DNA of 64,000 bases from Thiogranum sp. (lineage in GTDB: Bacteria; Pseudomonadota; Gammaproteobacteria; DSM-19610). Shown here piece by piece: positions 40,575 through 48,800 of the stretch. Position numbers and translations under genes: made by a program. The stretch spans positions 1-64,000 of the forward strand of contig JASBSS010000024.1 in NCBI GenBank assembly GCA_030148805.1. Reading direction: 5' to 3'. The number at the start of each line of letters is the position of its first letter. Position 1 is the stretch's first letter. The notes under the pieces were generated by a model. It searched no databases. It was not told where the DNA came from and was given only the letters and a program-made list of their open reading frames with translations.

Positions 40575-41213
40575 TCAGTTTTCGGCCGCCGCGGCGGCGG
40601 TTTTCAACTCGCGAAAACGTTGGATATCGGCCTCGAATTTGGCACGAATCCTTTCCTGTTCCGCCTTGCGGTTCTCCACGTAGTGGCGGTTCTTTTCGAT
40701 CTGGTGGCGAGAGTCGTCGATTTCGTCGATCAGGCTTTGGGGCACTTTCTGACCTGCCCGCTCGAGGTTGGCCGCGCGCTGTTTCAGCTCCACCAGCCGC
40801 TGTTTGAGTTTTTCGCTGCGGCCGTTGGTCACGCGGATGACCGCCTCGATGGCCTGAATCTTGCCATCGCGGGTCATCACCATCTCGTCTTCGTTGGTGA
40901 AGGTGTCCAGGAGAATGCGATCCTGATAGGCTTTCTCGCGCCGAATGCGTTCGGCCTCTTCGGCGGCGGCCTTGAGGCGCGCCTCCTCGGCCAGCTGGTC
41001 GGGGGTCTTGGCCGCGGCCTTGCGCTCCACCACCACGCCCTGTTGATTCAGCGTCTCGTTGCTCTTGTCGGCATAGCGTGCCGGGATGCTGTCGCCATAG
41101 CGCACGCGGCCGTTCTCGTCCACCCATTTGTACAGCTTGCCGGCGTGGGCGGCGCCGCCAGTGGCCAGGAAAGCACTTAATATCAGCGTTGTGTAAAGAT
41201 TGCGAGTGTTCAT
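40575..41213 (-). CDS. DUF4124-domain periplasmic coiled-coil protein
   Basis: A 212-residue protein with a signal peptide (ending AAHAG, about residue 25), a DUF4124 domain beginning KLYKWVDENGRVRYGDSIP, and a long charged helical region from about residue 70 to the end with many Lys, Glu and Arg residues, probably a coiled coil. DUF4124 is common in gammaproteobacterial envelope proteins of unknown function. It is convergent with argB, with no bases between stop codons, and divergent from the TauE-type gene. Confidence 0.85.
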   Translation of the reverse strand: MNTRNLYTTLILSAFLATGGAAHAGKLYKWVDENGRVRYGDSIPARYADKSNETLNQQGVVVERKAAAKTPDQLAEEARLKAAAEEAERIRREKAYQDRILLDTFTNEDEMVMTRDGKIQAIEAVIRVTNGRSEKLKQRLVELKQRAANLERAGQKVPQSLIDEIDDSRHQIEKNRHYVENRKAEQERIRAKFEADIQRFRELKTAAAAAEN

Positions 41214-41247
41214 ACTGTCACCGACGATCCAGGGTCACGAGCGAACG

Positions 41248-42003
41248 ATGGAATTCATCGATCAACTGCTGTTGTTCATCATTTCACTGGCGGCCAATGT
41301 GCTGTCGGCCTTCTCCGGCGGTGGCGCCGGCCTCATCCAGTTGCCGGCGCTGATCTTTCTCGGGTTGCCGTTCGTGGTCGCGCTGGCGACCCATAAAGTG
41401 GCCAGTGTCGCTCTGGGTATCGGCGCCACGGTGCGTCACTTGAGCGCGGGAGGGCTCGAGAAAAGGCTGTCTTTGTTTATACTTGCCACCGGATTGCCGG
41501 GCGTGGTGCTGGGCGCGCTGGTGATTGTCGATATTCCCGGTCGCAGTGCCGAAATCGCCCTGGGGGTGCTCACCGCGGGTTTGGGCCTGTACTCCTGGCT
41601 GCATCCGGGGCTGGGACAGGAGGAAGTCGTCATTCACCGCGATTCCACCGGTTTGGCCGTGGGCGGACTGGTGCTGTTCGTCATCGGCGCCCTCAACGGC
41701 TCGCTGACCTCGGGGACAGGGTTGTTCGTGACCCTGTGGCTGGTGCGCTGGTTCGGACTCGACTACCGGCGCGCCGTTGCCTATACCCTGGTTCTGGTCG
41801 GTGTCTTCTGGAACGGCACCGGGGCACTGACCCTGGGCTTGCTGGCCGAAATCCGCTGGGAGTGGCTACCCGCGCTCTTGCTGGGTTCGTTGCTCGGCGG
41901 GTACCTCGGTGCCCACTTGGCGATCAAAAAAGGCAGCCGCTGGATCAAGCGCGCCTTTGAATTGCTGACGCTGGTCATCGGGATCAAGCTGATGGCGGGC
42001 TGA
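41248..42003 (+). CDS. TauE/SafE-family (TSUP) membrane transporter
   Basis: A 251-residue protein with about eight membrane helices and the TSUP repeat pattern FSGGGAGLIQLPAL near the N-terminus and the matching GSLTSGTGLF in the second half. Family members export sulfite, sulfoacetate or other organosulfur anions, but the substrate here is not determinable. The ATG at 41248 is chosen for the membrane-protein N-terminus. It is convergent with pyrE, 5 bases apart. Confidence 0.88.
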   Translation: MEFIDQLLLFIISLAANVLSAFSGGGAGLIQLPALIFLGLPFVVALATHKVASVALGIGATVRHLSAGGLEKRLSLFILATGLPGVVLGALVIVDIPGRSAEIALGVLTAGLGLYSWLHPGLGQEEVVIHRDSTGLAVGGLVLFVIGALNGSLTSGTGLFVTLWLVRWFGLDYRRAVAYTLVLVGVFWNGTGALTLGLLAEIRWEWLPALLLGSLLGGYLGAHLAIKKGSRWIKRAFELLTLVIGIKLMAG

Positions 42004-42008
42004 GGCGC

Positions 42009-42650
42009 TCAGACACCGTACTGTTTGCGATAGCTGGCGATCTTCTCCAGCGCCTCCTGATATTCGCCACTTTCCTGCAGAAACTGCTGCAATTCCCCCA
42101 GATTCACGATACTGGTCACCTTGAGGCCGAGATCGCGCTCGACCTCCTGGATGGCCGAGCGCTCGCCCTGGCCGCGCTCCTGCCGGTCGAGCGCGATGAC
42201 CACGCCCACCGCCCTGGCCCCGGCGGCGGCGATGGTGGCCAGCGATTCGCGGATCGCGGTACCCGCGGTGATGACATCGTCGACGATCAATACCCGCCCG
42301 GCGAGCTTGGCGCCCACCAAGTTGCCGCCTTCGCCGTGGTCCTTGGCTTCCTTGCGGTTGAAGCAATAGGGCAGATCGCGTTCGTGCTGGTCGGCAAGGG
42401 CGATGGCGGCGGCGGCGGCCAGCGGAATGCCCTTGTAGGCCGGACCGAAAAGCATGTCGAAATCGACCTCGGCGGCGACGATCGCCTGCGCGTAGAAGCG
42501 CCCCAGGCGGGCCAACTGGCGACCGCTGTTGAACAGCCCGGCGTTGAAGAAATACGGGCTGACCCGGGCCGATTTGAGCGTGAATTCACCGAAGCGCAGC
42601 ACCCCCGCCTCGATGGCGAATTGGAGAAAGTCTTTCTTGTATTGCTGCAT
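42009..42650 (-). CDS. pyrE: orotate phosphoribosyltransferase
   Basis: A 213-residue enzyme that makes orotidine 5'-phosphate from orotate and PRPP. It has [16 protein letters not shown] at the N-terminus, the [11 protein letters not shown] segment, the flexible catalytic loop [13 protein letters not shown] and the PRPP loop [13 protein letters not shown]. It is divergent from the ExoIII/Crc-type gene with a 63-base gap, the same pairing I recall as pyrE-crc in Pseudomonas. Confidence 0.97.
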   Translation of the reverse strand: MQQYKKDFLQFAIEAGVLRFGEFTLKSARVSPYFFNAGLFNSGRQLARLGRFYAQAIVAAEVDFDMLFGPAYKGIPLAAAAAIALADQHERDLPYCFNRKEAKDHGEGGNLVGAKLAGRVLIVDDVITAGTAIRESLATIAAAGARAVGVVIALDRQERGQGERSAIQEVERDLGLKVTSIVNLGELQQFLQESGEYQEALEKIASYRKQYGV

Positions 42651-42680
42651 CGGGCTTCCACTCGCGTACCAAAGCTCCGG

Positions 42681-42686
42681 TATGAT
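42681..42686 (+). promoter_or_regulatory. candidate -10 box of the ExoIII/Crc-like gene
   Basis: TATGAT lies 28 bases upstream of the start codon in the 63-base region between divergent genes. A -35 box is not obvious at 17 bases. Confidence 0.35.
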
Positions 42687-42713
42687 ACACGCGATACGCA
42701 ATCAGGAGAACGC

Positions 42714-43487
42714 ATGCGCATTATCACCCTCAACGTAAATGGTATCCGCTCGGCGGCGCGCAAGGGTTTTTTCGGCTGGATGAGCCGCCAGCGCGCGGAC
42801 GTGGTCTGCCTGCAGGAGACCCGTTGCCAGTTCGATCAGCTGCTCGACAAACAGTACCGTCCACGCGCATTTCACGCCTATTTCCATGATGCGGAAAAGA
42901 AAGGCTACAGCGGCGTCGCCATCTACACCCGCCGCAAACCCGACAAAATCATCACCGGCCTGGGCTGGCCGGACGTCGACGCGGAGGGGCGGTATCTGGA
43001 GGTGCGGTTCGGCAGACTCAGCGTCATTTCGCTGTATCTGCAATCGGGTTCCTCCAGCGAGGCGCGCCAGCAGGTCAAGTTCGATATGCTGGCGCGGTTC
43101 ATGCCCTATCTGCGTAAACTCAGACGCAAGCGGCGCGACTACGTGATTTGTGGTGACTGGAATATCGCCCACCGCCAGATAGACCTGAAGAATTGGCGCA
43201 GCAACCAGAAAAATTCCGGATTCCTGCCCGAAGAGCGCGCCTGGATGGACGAACTTTTCGGCGCCGCAGGCTTCGTCGACGCGTTCCGGGTCGTGGATCA
43301 GCGCCCCGAACAATATACCTGGTGGTCGAACCGGGGTCGCGCCTGGGAGAAAAACGTCGGTTGGCGCATCGACTATCAGGTGGTCACTCCGGGCATGGCG
43401 CCGCGAATCCAGGGGGCCAGGATCTACAAACAGAAGCGTTTCTCCGACCACGCGCCGTTGATCATGGACTATGACTATCCGCTGTAG
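42714..43487 (+). CDS. exodeoxyribonuclease III family protein, Crc-like but catalytically intact
   Basis: A 257-residue EEP-superfamily nuclease. Catalytic residues of ExoIII/AP endonucleases are present: LQETR (metal-binding Glu), CGDWNIAH (Asp and Asn) and SDHAPL (Asp-His pair). Overall sequence and the pyrE neighbour recall Pseudomonas Crc, the Hfq partner in catabolite repression. As I remember it, Crc has altered residues at these positions, whereas this protein keeps them. It may therefore be a repair nuclease at the ancestral crc locus. The start has AGGAG 6 bases upstream. Confidence 0.92.
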   Translation: MRIITLNVNGIRSAARKGFFGWMSRQRADVVCLQETRCQFDQLLDKQYRPRAFHAYFHDAEKKGYSGVAIYTRRKPDKIITGLGWPDVDAEGRYLEVRFGRLSVISLYLQSGSSSEARQQVKFDMLARFMPYLRKLRRKRRDYVICGDWNIAHRQIDLKNWRSNQKNSGFLPEERAWMDELFGAAGFVDAFRVVDQRPEQYTWWSNRGRAWEKNVGWRIDYQVVTPGMAPRIQGARIYKQKRFSDHAPLIMDYDYPL

Positions 43488-43505
43488 CGCGCAGAGGGGG
43501 CGGGT

Positions 43506-44738
43506 ATGACGCCGATCCTGCGCAGTCTGCTGTCCGGGCGCATGCTGGTGGCGCTGCTGATGGGGTTTTCCTCGGGCCTGCCGCTGCTGTTGACCGGTTC
43601 GGTATTACAGGCGTGGATGACCGAGGAAAATGTCGATCTCGGCACCATCGGCCTGTTCGCCCTGGTGGGTCTGCCGTATACCCTCAAGTTTCTCTGGGCG
43701 CCGCTGGTGGACCGCTATTGCCTGCCGTTTTTCGGTCGGCGGCGTGGCTGGCTGCTGCTCGTTCAGCTGCTGCTGATGGCGAGTATCGCCGCTCTGGGCT
43801 GGACCCAGCCGGCGACCAGTCCGCTGGTGGTGGCGCTCGCCGCCTGGTTGGTGACCTTCTTTTCCTCCAGCCAGGATATTGTCATCGACGCCTACCGGCG
43901 CGAAGCGCTCAGCGACCGAGAGCTGGGCCTGGGGGCTTCGTTCTACGTCAACGGCTATCGGGTGGGCATGCTGCTGGCATCCGGGGGCGGGCTGATTCTG
44001 GCGGATCTGATCGGCTTTTCGCTGGTCTACCAGGTCATGGCGCTCACCATGCTGGTGGGTATACTGACCACGCTTCTGGCACCGGAACCGCGGATCCATA
44101 CCGCCTTGCCGAGCAGTCTGCGCCAAGCGGTGATCGAGCCCTTCGTGGAGTATTTCCGTCGCCCCGACGCGCTGCTCATCCTGCTGTTCATTCTGCTTTA
44201 CAAGGTGGGCGATACCATGGCCAGTCACATGAGCACCCCCTTCTATCTGCAGTTGGGCTTCAGCAAGACGGAAATCGGCGCGGTGGTCAAGCTGTTCGGA
44301 TTCTGGGCCACCATCCTCGGCAGCGTGCTCGGCGGACTCCTGATCCTGCGCACCGGCATCTACCGGGCGCTATGGGGTTTTGGCGTGCTGCAGGCGGTAT
44401 CCACCGCCGGGTTCGCGCTGTTGGCCCAGATCGGTTACAGCCTTCCCTGGCTGGCTGGCGTGATCGCCTTCGAGAACCTCAGTGCCGGCATGGGCACGGC
44501 GGCCTTTGTCGCGTTCATGGCCAGCCTCACCAACAAGAAATTCACCGCGACGCAGTACGCCTTGCTCAGCAGCCTGATGGGCGTGCCGCGGGTGATTGTC
44601 GCCGCCCCCACCGGGTATCTGGCGGAATGGCTCGGTTGGACGGTGTTCTTTTCCGCCTGCGCGCTGCTGGCCGTGCCCGGCCTGATGTTGTTGAAGCGTT
44701 TTCGTCCCTGGCTGCAACGGCAAGACGATGCCCAGTGA
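43506..44738 (+). CDS. AmpG-like MFS permease
   Basis: A 410-residue major facilitator protein with about 12 helices. The pattern GFSSGLPLLLTGSVLQAWMT at the first helix and FLWAPLVDRY after the second are characteristic of AmpG-type anhydromuropeptide permeases, which import cell-wall fragments for recycling. It is shorter than Escherichia coli AmpG (about 490), lacking the extra C-terminal helices. It starts 18 bases after the nuclease gene and overlaps the next gene by 11 bases. Confidence 0.87.
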   Translation: MTPILRSLLSGRMLVALLMGFSSGLPLLLTGSVLQAWMTEENVDLGTIGLFALVGLPYTLKFLWAPLVDRYCLPFFGRRRGWLLLVQLLLMASIAALGWTQPATSPLVVALAAWLVTFFSSSQDIVIDAYRREALSDRELGLGASFYVNGYRVGMLLASGGGLILADLIGFSLVYQVMALTMLVGILTTLLAPEPRIHTALPSSLRQAVIEPFVEYFRRPDALLILLFILLYKVGDTMASHMSTPFYLQLGFSKTEIGAVVKLFGFWATILGSVLGGLLILRTGIYRALWGFGVLQAVSTAGFALLAQIGYSLPWLAGVIAFENLSAGMGTAAFVAFMASLTNKKFTATQYALLSSLMGVPRVIVAAPTGYLAEWLGWTVFFSACALLAVPGLMLLKRFRPWLQRQDDAQ

Positions 44739-45408
44739 CGTTTCCCTGTTGGCGGCCTTTCTCGTCGGTTTGTTGGGCGGCGTGCATTGCGTCGGCATGT
44801 GTGGCGGAATCGTCGCCGCCTTGTCCTTGCGTCGGCCCGAGGACGCCGGCCGCCGGAAGGCGCGTTGGCCTTTGCTGCTGGCCTATAATCTGGCGCGTAT
44901 TTCCAGCTATACGCTGGCCGGGGCGCTGCTGGGGGGGGTTGGCTGGCTGGCTGCCCACTGGAGCGGGGTGCACCAGATCCAGCTTGGCCTGCAGCTGCTG
45001 GCCGCGCTTTTCATGGTGGGGCTCGGTTTGTATCTGGCCGGCTGGTGGCATGGGCTGGTGTGGTTGGAGCGCGGCGGTGCCCACCTGTGGCGGCATCTCG
45101 AGCCCCTGGGAAGGCGTTTTCTTCCCCTGCGTTCGATAACCGGTGCCTTCGCCCTCGGCCTGATCTGGGGCTGGCTGCCCTGTGGTCTGGTTTACAGCGT
45201 GCTGGTCTGGTCGATCTCCAGTGCCAGCCCTCTTTACGGCGCAGCGCTGCTGTTGAGCTTCGGCCTGGGCACGCTGCCCAATCTGCTGGCGATGGGGATG
45301 TTGGCCGACCGGCTGTCGGCGCGCACGCGCGATCCCCGCGTGCGCCGACTTGCCGGCCTGTTGGTGATGGGTTTTGGCGGTTACGCCTTGTGGCAGATCA
45401 TTCGGTGA
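44728..45408 (+). CDS. SafE-type membrane protein related to cbb3-associated TauE/SafE proteins
   Basis: A 226-residue membrane protein with about six helices. It carries GGVHCVGMCGG in the first helix and WGWLPCGLVYS in the fourth, a cysteine-containing pattern that recalls CcdA/DsbD-type transporters. I recall homologues next to ccoS in Pseudomonas and other proteobacteria, where a role in metal handling for the oxidase is suspected. Here it is 37 kb from ccoS, behind the AmpG-like gene with an 11-base overlap. It overlaps the convergent DUF4426 gene by 11 bases at the 3' ends. Confidence 0.85.
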   Translation: MPSDVSLLAAFLVGLLGGVHCVGMCGGIVAALSLRRPEDAGRRKARWPLLLAYNLARISSYTLAGALLGGVGWLAAHWSGVHQIQLGLQLLAALFMVGLGLYLAGWWHGLVWLERGGAHLWRHLEPLGRRFLPLRSITGAFALGLIWGWLPCGLVYSVLVWSISSASPLYGAALLLSFGLGTLPNLLAMGMLADRLSARTRDPRVRRLAGLLVMGFGGYALWQIIR

Positions 45409-45844
45409 AGAACTGCTGCTTGAACACCACTTCGTAGGTTTCCTTCTGGCCTTCCGGCGTCACGCTGACACGAAAGCGCATCGTCTCCTCGTTGGTGATC
45501 GGGAAATCACCAATGTAGTAAATGGCGGGGCCTTCGTGGATCTCGCGTAGACTGATGTGGCGCGTCTGGCCGGTGAGGTTACTGGCCACCGCGCTGACCC
45601 TGGCGGCGACCGGTTTGCCGGCGGTGCCCAGCGTCTTCGACAGCACGGTGATATTCACCATGCCGCGATTCTTGCTACGCTTGATGTTGTATTCCCGCGT
45701 TGTGTCCGGCGGCAGATAATTGGTGTTGAGGGCATTGAAATGCACCACATAGTCACCGAAGTCCTGCGAGTTCTCCGCAACCGCCGCAGTACTCAGCGCC
45801 ACCAGCAGCATAAAGAAAAAGGGTATGGTGTTTTTCTTATACAT
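45398..45844 (-). CDS. DUF4426-domain exported protein
   Basis: A 148-residue protein with a signal peptide (ending AAVAE, about residue 23) and a beta-rich body with the DUF4426 pattern FGDYVVHFNALNTNYLPPD near the N-terminus. In Pseudomonas a DUF4426 gene lies beside metW. Here metW and metX are absent and a dynamin gene is the neighbour. The function is unknown. Its last 11 bases overlap the 3' end of the SafE-type gene on the opposite strand. Confidence 0.86.
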   Translation of the reverse strand: MYKKNTIPFFFMLLVALSTAAVAENSQDFGDYVVHFNALNTNYLPPDTTREYNIKRSKNRGMVNITVLSKTLGTAGKPVAARVSAVASNLTGQTRHISLREIHEGPAIYYIGDFPITNEETMRFRVSVTPEGQKETYEVVFKQQFFTE

Positions 45845-45982
45845 CCGGTTTCTCCTTTATTCGCTACAGCTGTTCTTCCTACTCACTATAGACCATAGAG
45901 GCGCCGAGGAGTATAGCCGGACGCTTTTAGGCGCCGCCCGCAACCGGCCGACAGGGGATCGATAAGAGCCGTTGGCGGGGCG

Positions 45983-47980
45983 TCAAATGGCGATTTCGGT
46001 GGCGTCGCGCCCTGGCGCTTCTTCGTTTTCGGATGCGACTTTGCGGCCGCTGCCGTTGTTGTGCAACGCGTGGCGCAGCTGCTGCAGGCTATCGAGCTGG
46101 GCCCGTGTGTGGCGCAGGCCGACTTCCAGCTCCTTGATGCGGCTGTCCAGGGTGTCGCGCGATTCGCTGATGCGGCGCAGCGTATCGAGACGCTTTTCCA
46201 TGGTGGCCTTGTGTTCCTTGATCTGGCGCACCAAGGGATTCATCACTTCCTTCAGCCAGGCGTTCGCATCCTGGTTTGCCTTGAAAAACAGACTGCGGGC
46301 ATGGCTTACCAGGGAGATGAAGAATTTCTTGATGACAAACGACTGCTCTGTCATGGTGGTGACCGGGCTGCGCCGGAAGGCTTCGGCTTCCTGGTAGAGG
46401 CGCTCCAGTTCAGAGGCGTAACCGGTGGTGGAGAACTGTTTGGGCGTGAGCTGGGGCAGTCCGTGTTCTTCGTGGAACTTCTTGTAGGTGGCACGGATCA
46501 GCATGCGCGTCTGTTCCGCGTGGCCGCTGACCTGTTCCATGGCATCGCGCGCCCCGTCGAAAAAGGTCTCCATGCCGCGCTTCATGCCGTTGGTGGTCCA
46601 GCTGTGGGTCATGTTGTCGCGGGTTTTGTTGGTCAGTCGATCCAGGCTGTCCATGCTGAGCGCCTCAAGCATGTTGCGCGCCTGGGTCTGCAACAGGCGG
46701 CGACTGTTCTGGAAGCTTTCCACGTTGCGAAGATAGGCCGCCTGCTCCTCGCGGGATTTGGACATCAAATGGACGATCACATCGGCGTTCTTTCCGCGCA
46801 GCGAGCGCAGTTCGGCCAGTTGCTTGGCCGCTTCCTCTTTGCGAGCCTCCAGAAACGCGAGGTTTTCGTCGATCATGCCGCCTATCTGGGAGACCAGATT
46901 CTCGCGCATGATCTCCTGCTTGCGCGGCAGAATGGTGTCGGCCAGGTAGGCCTCCAGCTGGCTCAGGCGGCTTTCGCGCAACAAACGCTCGTCGTCGCGA
47001 ATCTTCGCCAACAGGCCCTTTTGCGCGGAAACGGGGAACACCCGGCTGCGTTCCACCCGCAGTTGCTCGGCGGCATTGTCGCGTTGGGTCTCGATGCTGG
47101 CGTTCACGCGGCCGGGTTCCTTGAGCTCGTCCCACAGCGTGTCGATCTTGTTGAGTGCCACCACCAGGTTGTCGCCCGCGTGCGCGTGGGCGGCGCGTAC
47201 GTGGTGCTCCCACATTTCCATGTCGCTGCGCGTGACCCCGGTGTCCGCGGCCAACAGGAACAATATCGCCTGGGCGGAGGGCAGCATGTTGAGGGTCAGT
47301 TCCGGCTCGTTGCCGATGGCGTTGAGACCCGGTGTGTCGAGGATGACCAACCCCTGTTTGAGCAGAGGGTGCGGGAAACTGATCAGCGCGTGGCGCCAGT
47401 GGGGGATCTCCACCTGCGCCGGCGCGCTTCCATGGGCGCGGAAATAGGGGTCGCTCTGTTCGTCGTAAAGCCCAAGGCTGCGGGCCTGCGCCAGCGGAAC
47501 CTGGCGGGTGCGGATCACCTCGTGCAGCGCCTCGCTGACCTGGGCCGTGTTGCCCACATCCAGCGCGATCTGGGTCCAGTGGATGGGTTCGTGCTTGTAG
47601 TCGGAAACACTTTTTTCCTGCAACCGGCTTTCTATCGGCAGCAGATGAATGTAGGCGCTGTCACTGTCGCTGTCGTAGAACAATTCGGTCGGGCACATGG
47701 TGGTGCGCCCGGCTTCAGAGGGCAGCAGACGCTGTCCGTAGTGGGAGAAGAACAGCGCGTTGATGAGTTCGGTTTTGCCGCGCGAGAACTCAGCCACGAA
47801 TGCCAGCGTCAGTCGATCCTTGCGCAATGCCTCGATGGTCTCGAAAATGCCGAACTCCTGTTCCGGCGACGCCATGTCGTTGTCGGCCAGCCAGGACTGG
47901 TAGTGTTCCACCGTGTGGATGAGCTCGTCGCGCCACCGGCTGTACGACTGGAGGCTTTGGTCAAACTGGTCTTGCTTCAT
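45983..47980 (-). CDS. bacterial dynamin-like GTPase
   Basis: A 665-residue large GTPase of the dynamin superfamily. The G1 loop reads AEFSRGKTEL, with alanine in place of the usual first glycine. G2 threonines are in GRTTMCPTEL, G3 is DTPGLN and G4 is NKID. The region after about residue 330 is long and helical, with heptad-like stretches near 550-640 and short hydrophobic segments that could contact membranes. Bacterial dynamins act in membrane fusion, surveillance or phage tolerance, but this subgroup has no defined role. It lies between yggT and the DUF4426 gene on the same strand. Confidence 0.88.
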   Translation of the reverse strand: MKQDQFDQSLQSYSRWRDELIHTVEHYQSWLADNDMASPEQEFGIFETIEALRKDRLTLAFVAEFSRGKTELINALFFSHYGQRLLPSEAGRTTMCPTELFYDSDSDSAYIHLLPIESRLQEKSVSDYKHEPIHWTQIALDVGNTAQVSEALHEVIRTRQVPLAQARSLGLYDEQSDPYFRAHGSAPAQVEIPHWRHALISFPHPLLKQGLVILDTPGLNAIGNEPELTLNMLPSAQAILFLLAADTGVTRSDMEMWEHHVRAAHAHAGDNLVVALNKIDTLWDELKEPGRVNASIETQRDNAAEQLRVERSRVFPVSAQKGLLAKIRDDERLLRESRLSQLEAYLADTILPRKQEIMRENLVSQIGGMIDENLAFLEARKEEAAKQLAELRSLRGKNADVIVHLMSKSREEQAAYLRNVESFQNSRRLLQTQARNMLEALSMDSLDRLTNKTRDNMTHSWTTNGMKRGMETFFDGARDAMEQVSGHAEQTRMLIRATYKKFHEEHGLPQLTPKQFSTTGYASELERLYQEAEAFRRSPVTTMTEQSFVIKKFFISLVSHARSLFFKANQDANAWLKEVMNPLVRQIKEHKATMEKRLDTLRRISESRDTLDSRIKELEVGLRHTRAQLDSLQQLRHALHNNGSGRKVASENEEAPGRDATEIAI

Positions 47981-48111
47981 GCAATAGTGTCCCGGTCTGT
48001 AGGTCTGCCAGCAAAATGAACGGCTGCCCGCAAGGCGCGCCTCCTCCCCTAGCGGCCGGGGTTGACCGATCTTTAGTCAGGAAATTAGAGGCTTAGCGGA
48101 TCGGCTCCGGA

Positions 48112-48133
48112 CCCCCAGGGGCGCCCCTGGGGG
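48112..48133. repeat. 22-base perfect palindrome in the yggT-dynamin gap
   Basis: CCCCCAGGGGC is followed immediately by its exact complement GCCCCTGGGGG. The surrounding 253-base gene-free stretch (47981-48233) is very GC-rich. No T-run follows on either strand, so it is not a standard terminator. It may be a cruciform-forming site, an operator, or the hairpin of a small extragenic repeat. Confidence 0.75.
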
Positions 48134-48233
48134 CGTCGGCGGTCGTTGTCGGGTGCGCCCCCGGGCCCGCCGTGCAGCAGCTTTTCCATCAGAATCCGTT
48201 CGTTAGGGATCTGAATCCCAGGGCCCGGAAGGC

Positions 48234-48800
48234 TCAGCCGGCCAACGCGTATAACGGCGGCAGCAACAGCATTTTTATCAGCTGGATGCCGATCAGCGCT
48301 ACCAGGGGCGAGAGGTCGATGCCCGAGACGGGGGGCAGCAGCCGCCGGGCCGGGCGCAGGACCGGCTCGGTGAGACTGTACAACAGCGAGACGGCAGGAT
48401 TGTAGGTGCCCGGGTTGATCCAGCTGATGATCACCTGGATGAGGATGGAGAATAACAGCACATTGAGGAACAGGGCGATCAGTTCGGTGGCCGACAGAAT
48501 GAGCAACGTGCCCAGGGCCGGCTGGCCGCCGCGCAACAGAACAATCACGGTGAACGACAACATCTGCAGCGCCAGCATCAACACCAATGCACTGGTGTCG
48601 ATCTTGCCCACGCTGGGAAGCACGCGGCGTAGGGGCTTCAACGGCGGGTTGGTGATCTTGACCAGAAACTGGCTGACCGGATTGTAGAAATCAGCACGCA
48701 CCGCGGCCAGCAGAAAGCGCAGCATCACAGCGAGGATGTAGAGTCCAAACAGGGTGTTGATGAGAAATTCGATTGGTGTGGTCAGGTAGCTGCTGCCCAT
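48234..48800 (-). CDS. yggT: YggT-family membrane protein
   Basis: A 188-residue protein with two YggT repeats, each with two hydrophobic helices and the pattern RADFYNPVSQFLVKITNPPLKPLRRVLP shortened as NPVSQFLVKITNPPLKPLRR in the first and NPAVSLLYSLTEPVLRPARR in the second. YggT proteins are linked to osmotic tolerance and envelope organisation. The ATG at 48800 overlaps the proC stop by one base, supporting the chosen start. Confidence 0.93.
   Translation of the reverse strand: MGSSYLTTPIEFLINTLFGLYILAVMLRFLLAAVRADFYNPVSQFLVKITNPPLKPLRRVLPSVGKIDTSALVLMLALQMLSFTVIVLLRGGQPALGTLLILSATELIALFLNVLLFSILIQVIISWINPGTYNPAVSLLYSLTEPVLRPARRLLPPVSGIDLSPLVALIGIQLIKMLLLPPLYALAG

Noticed and set aside
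46061-48019. 652-codon open frame on the plus strand opposite the dynamin gene, and similar long antisense frames at 2650-4095 and 5486-6838
   Set aside because: These are GC-rich shadow frames. Their translations are low-complexity in His, Gln, Arg and Gly with no recognisable domains, while the opposite strand encodes clear conserved proteins.
48085-48189. 34-codon frame on the minus strand across the palindrome in the yggT-dynamin gap
   Set aside because: The ribosome site is weak and the product is a Gly/Pro/Arg-rich string produced largely by the palindrome. Nothing supports translation.
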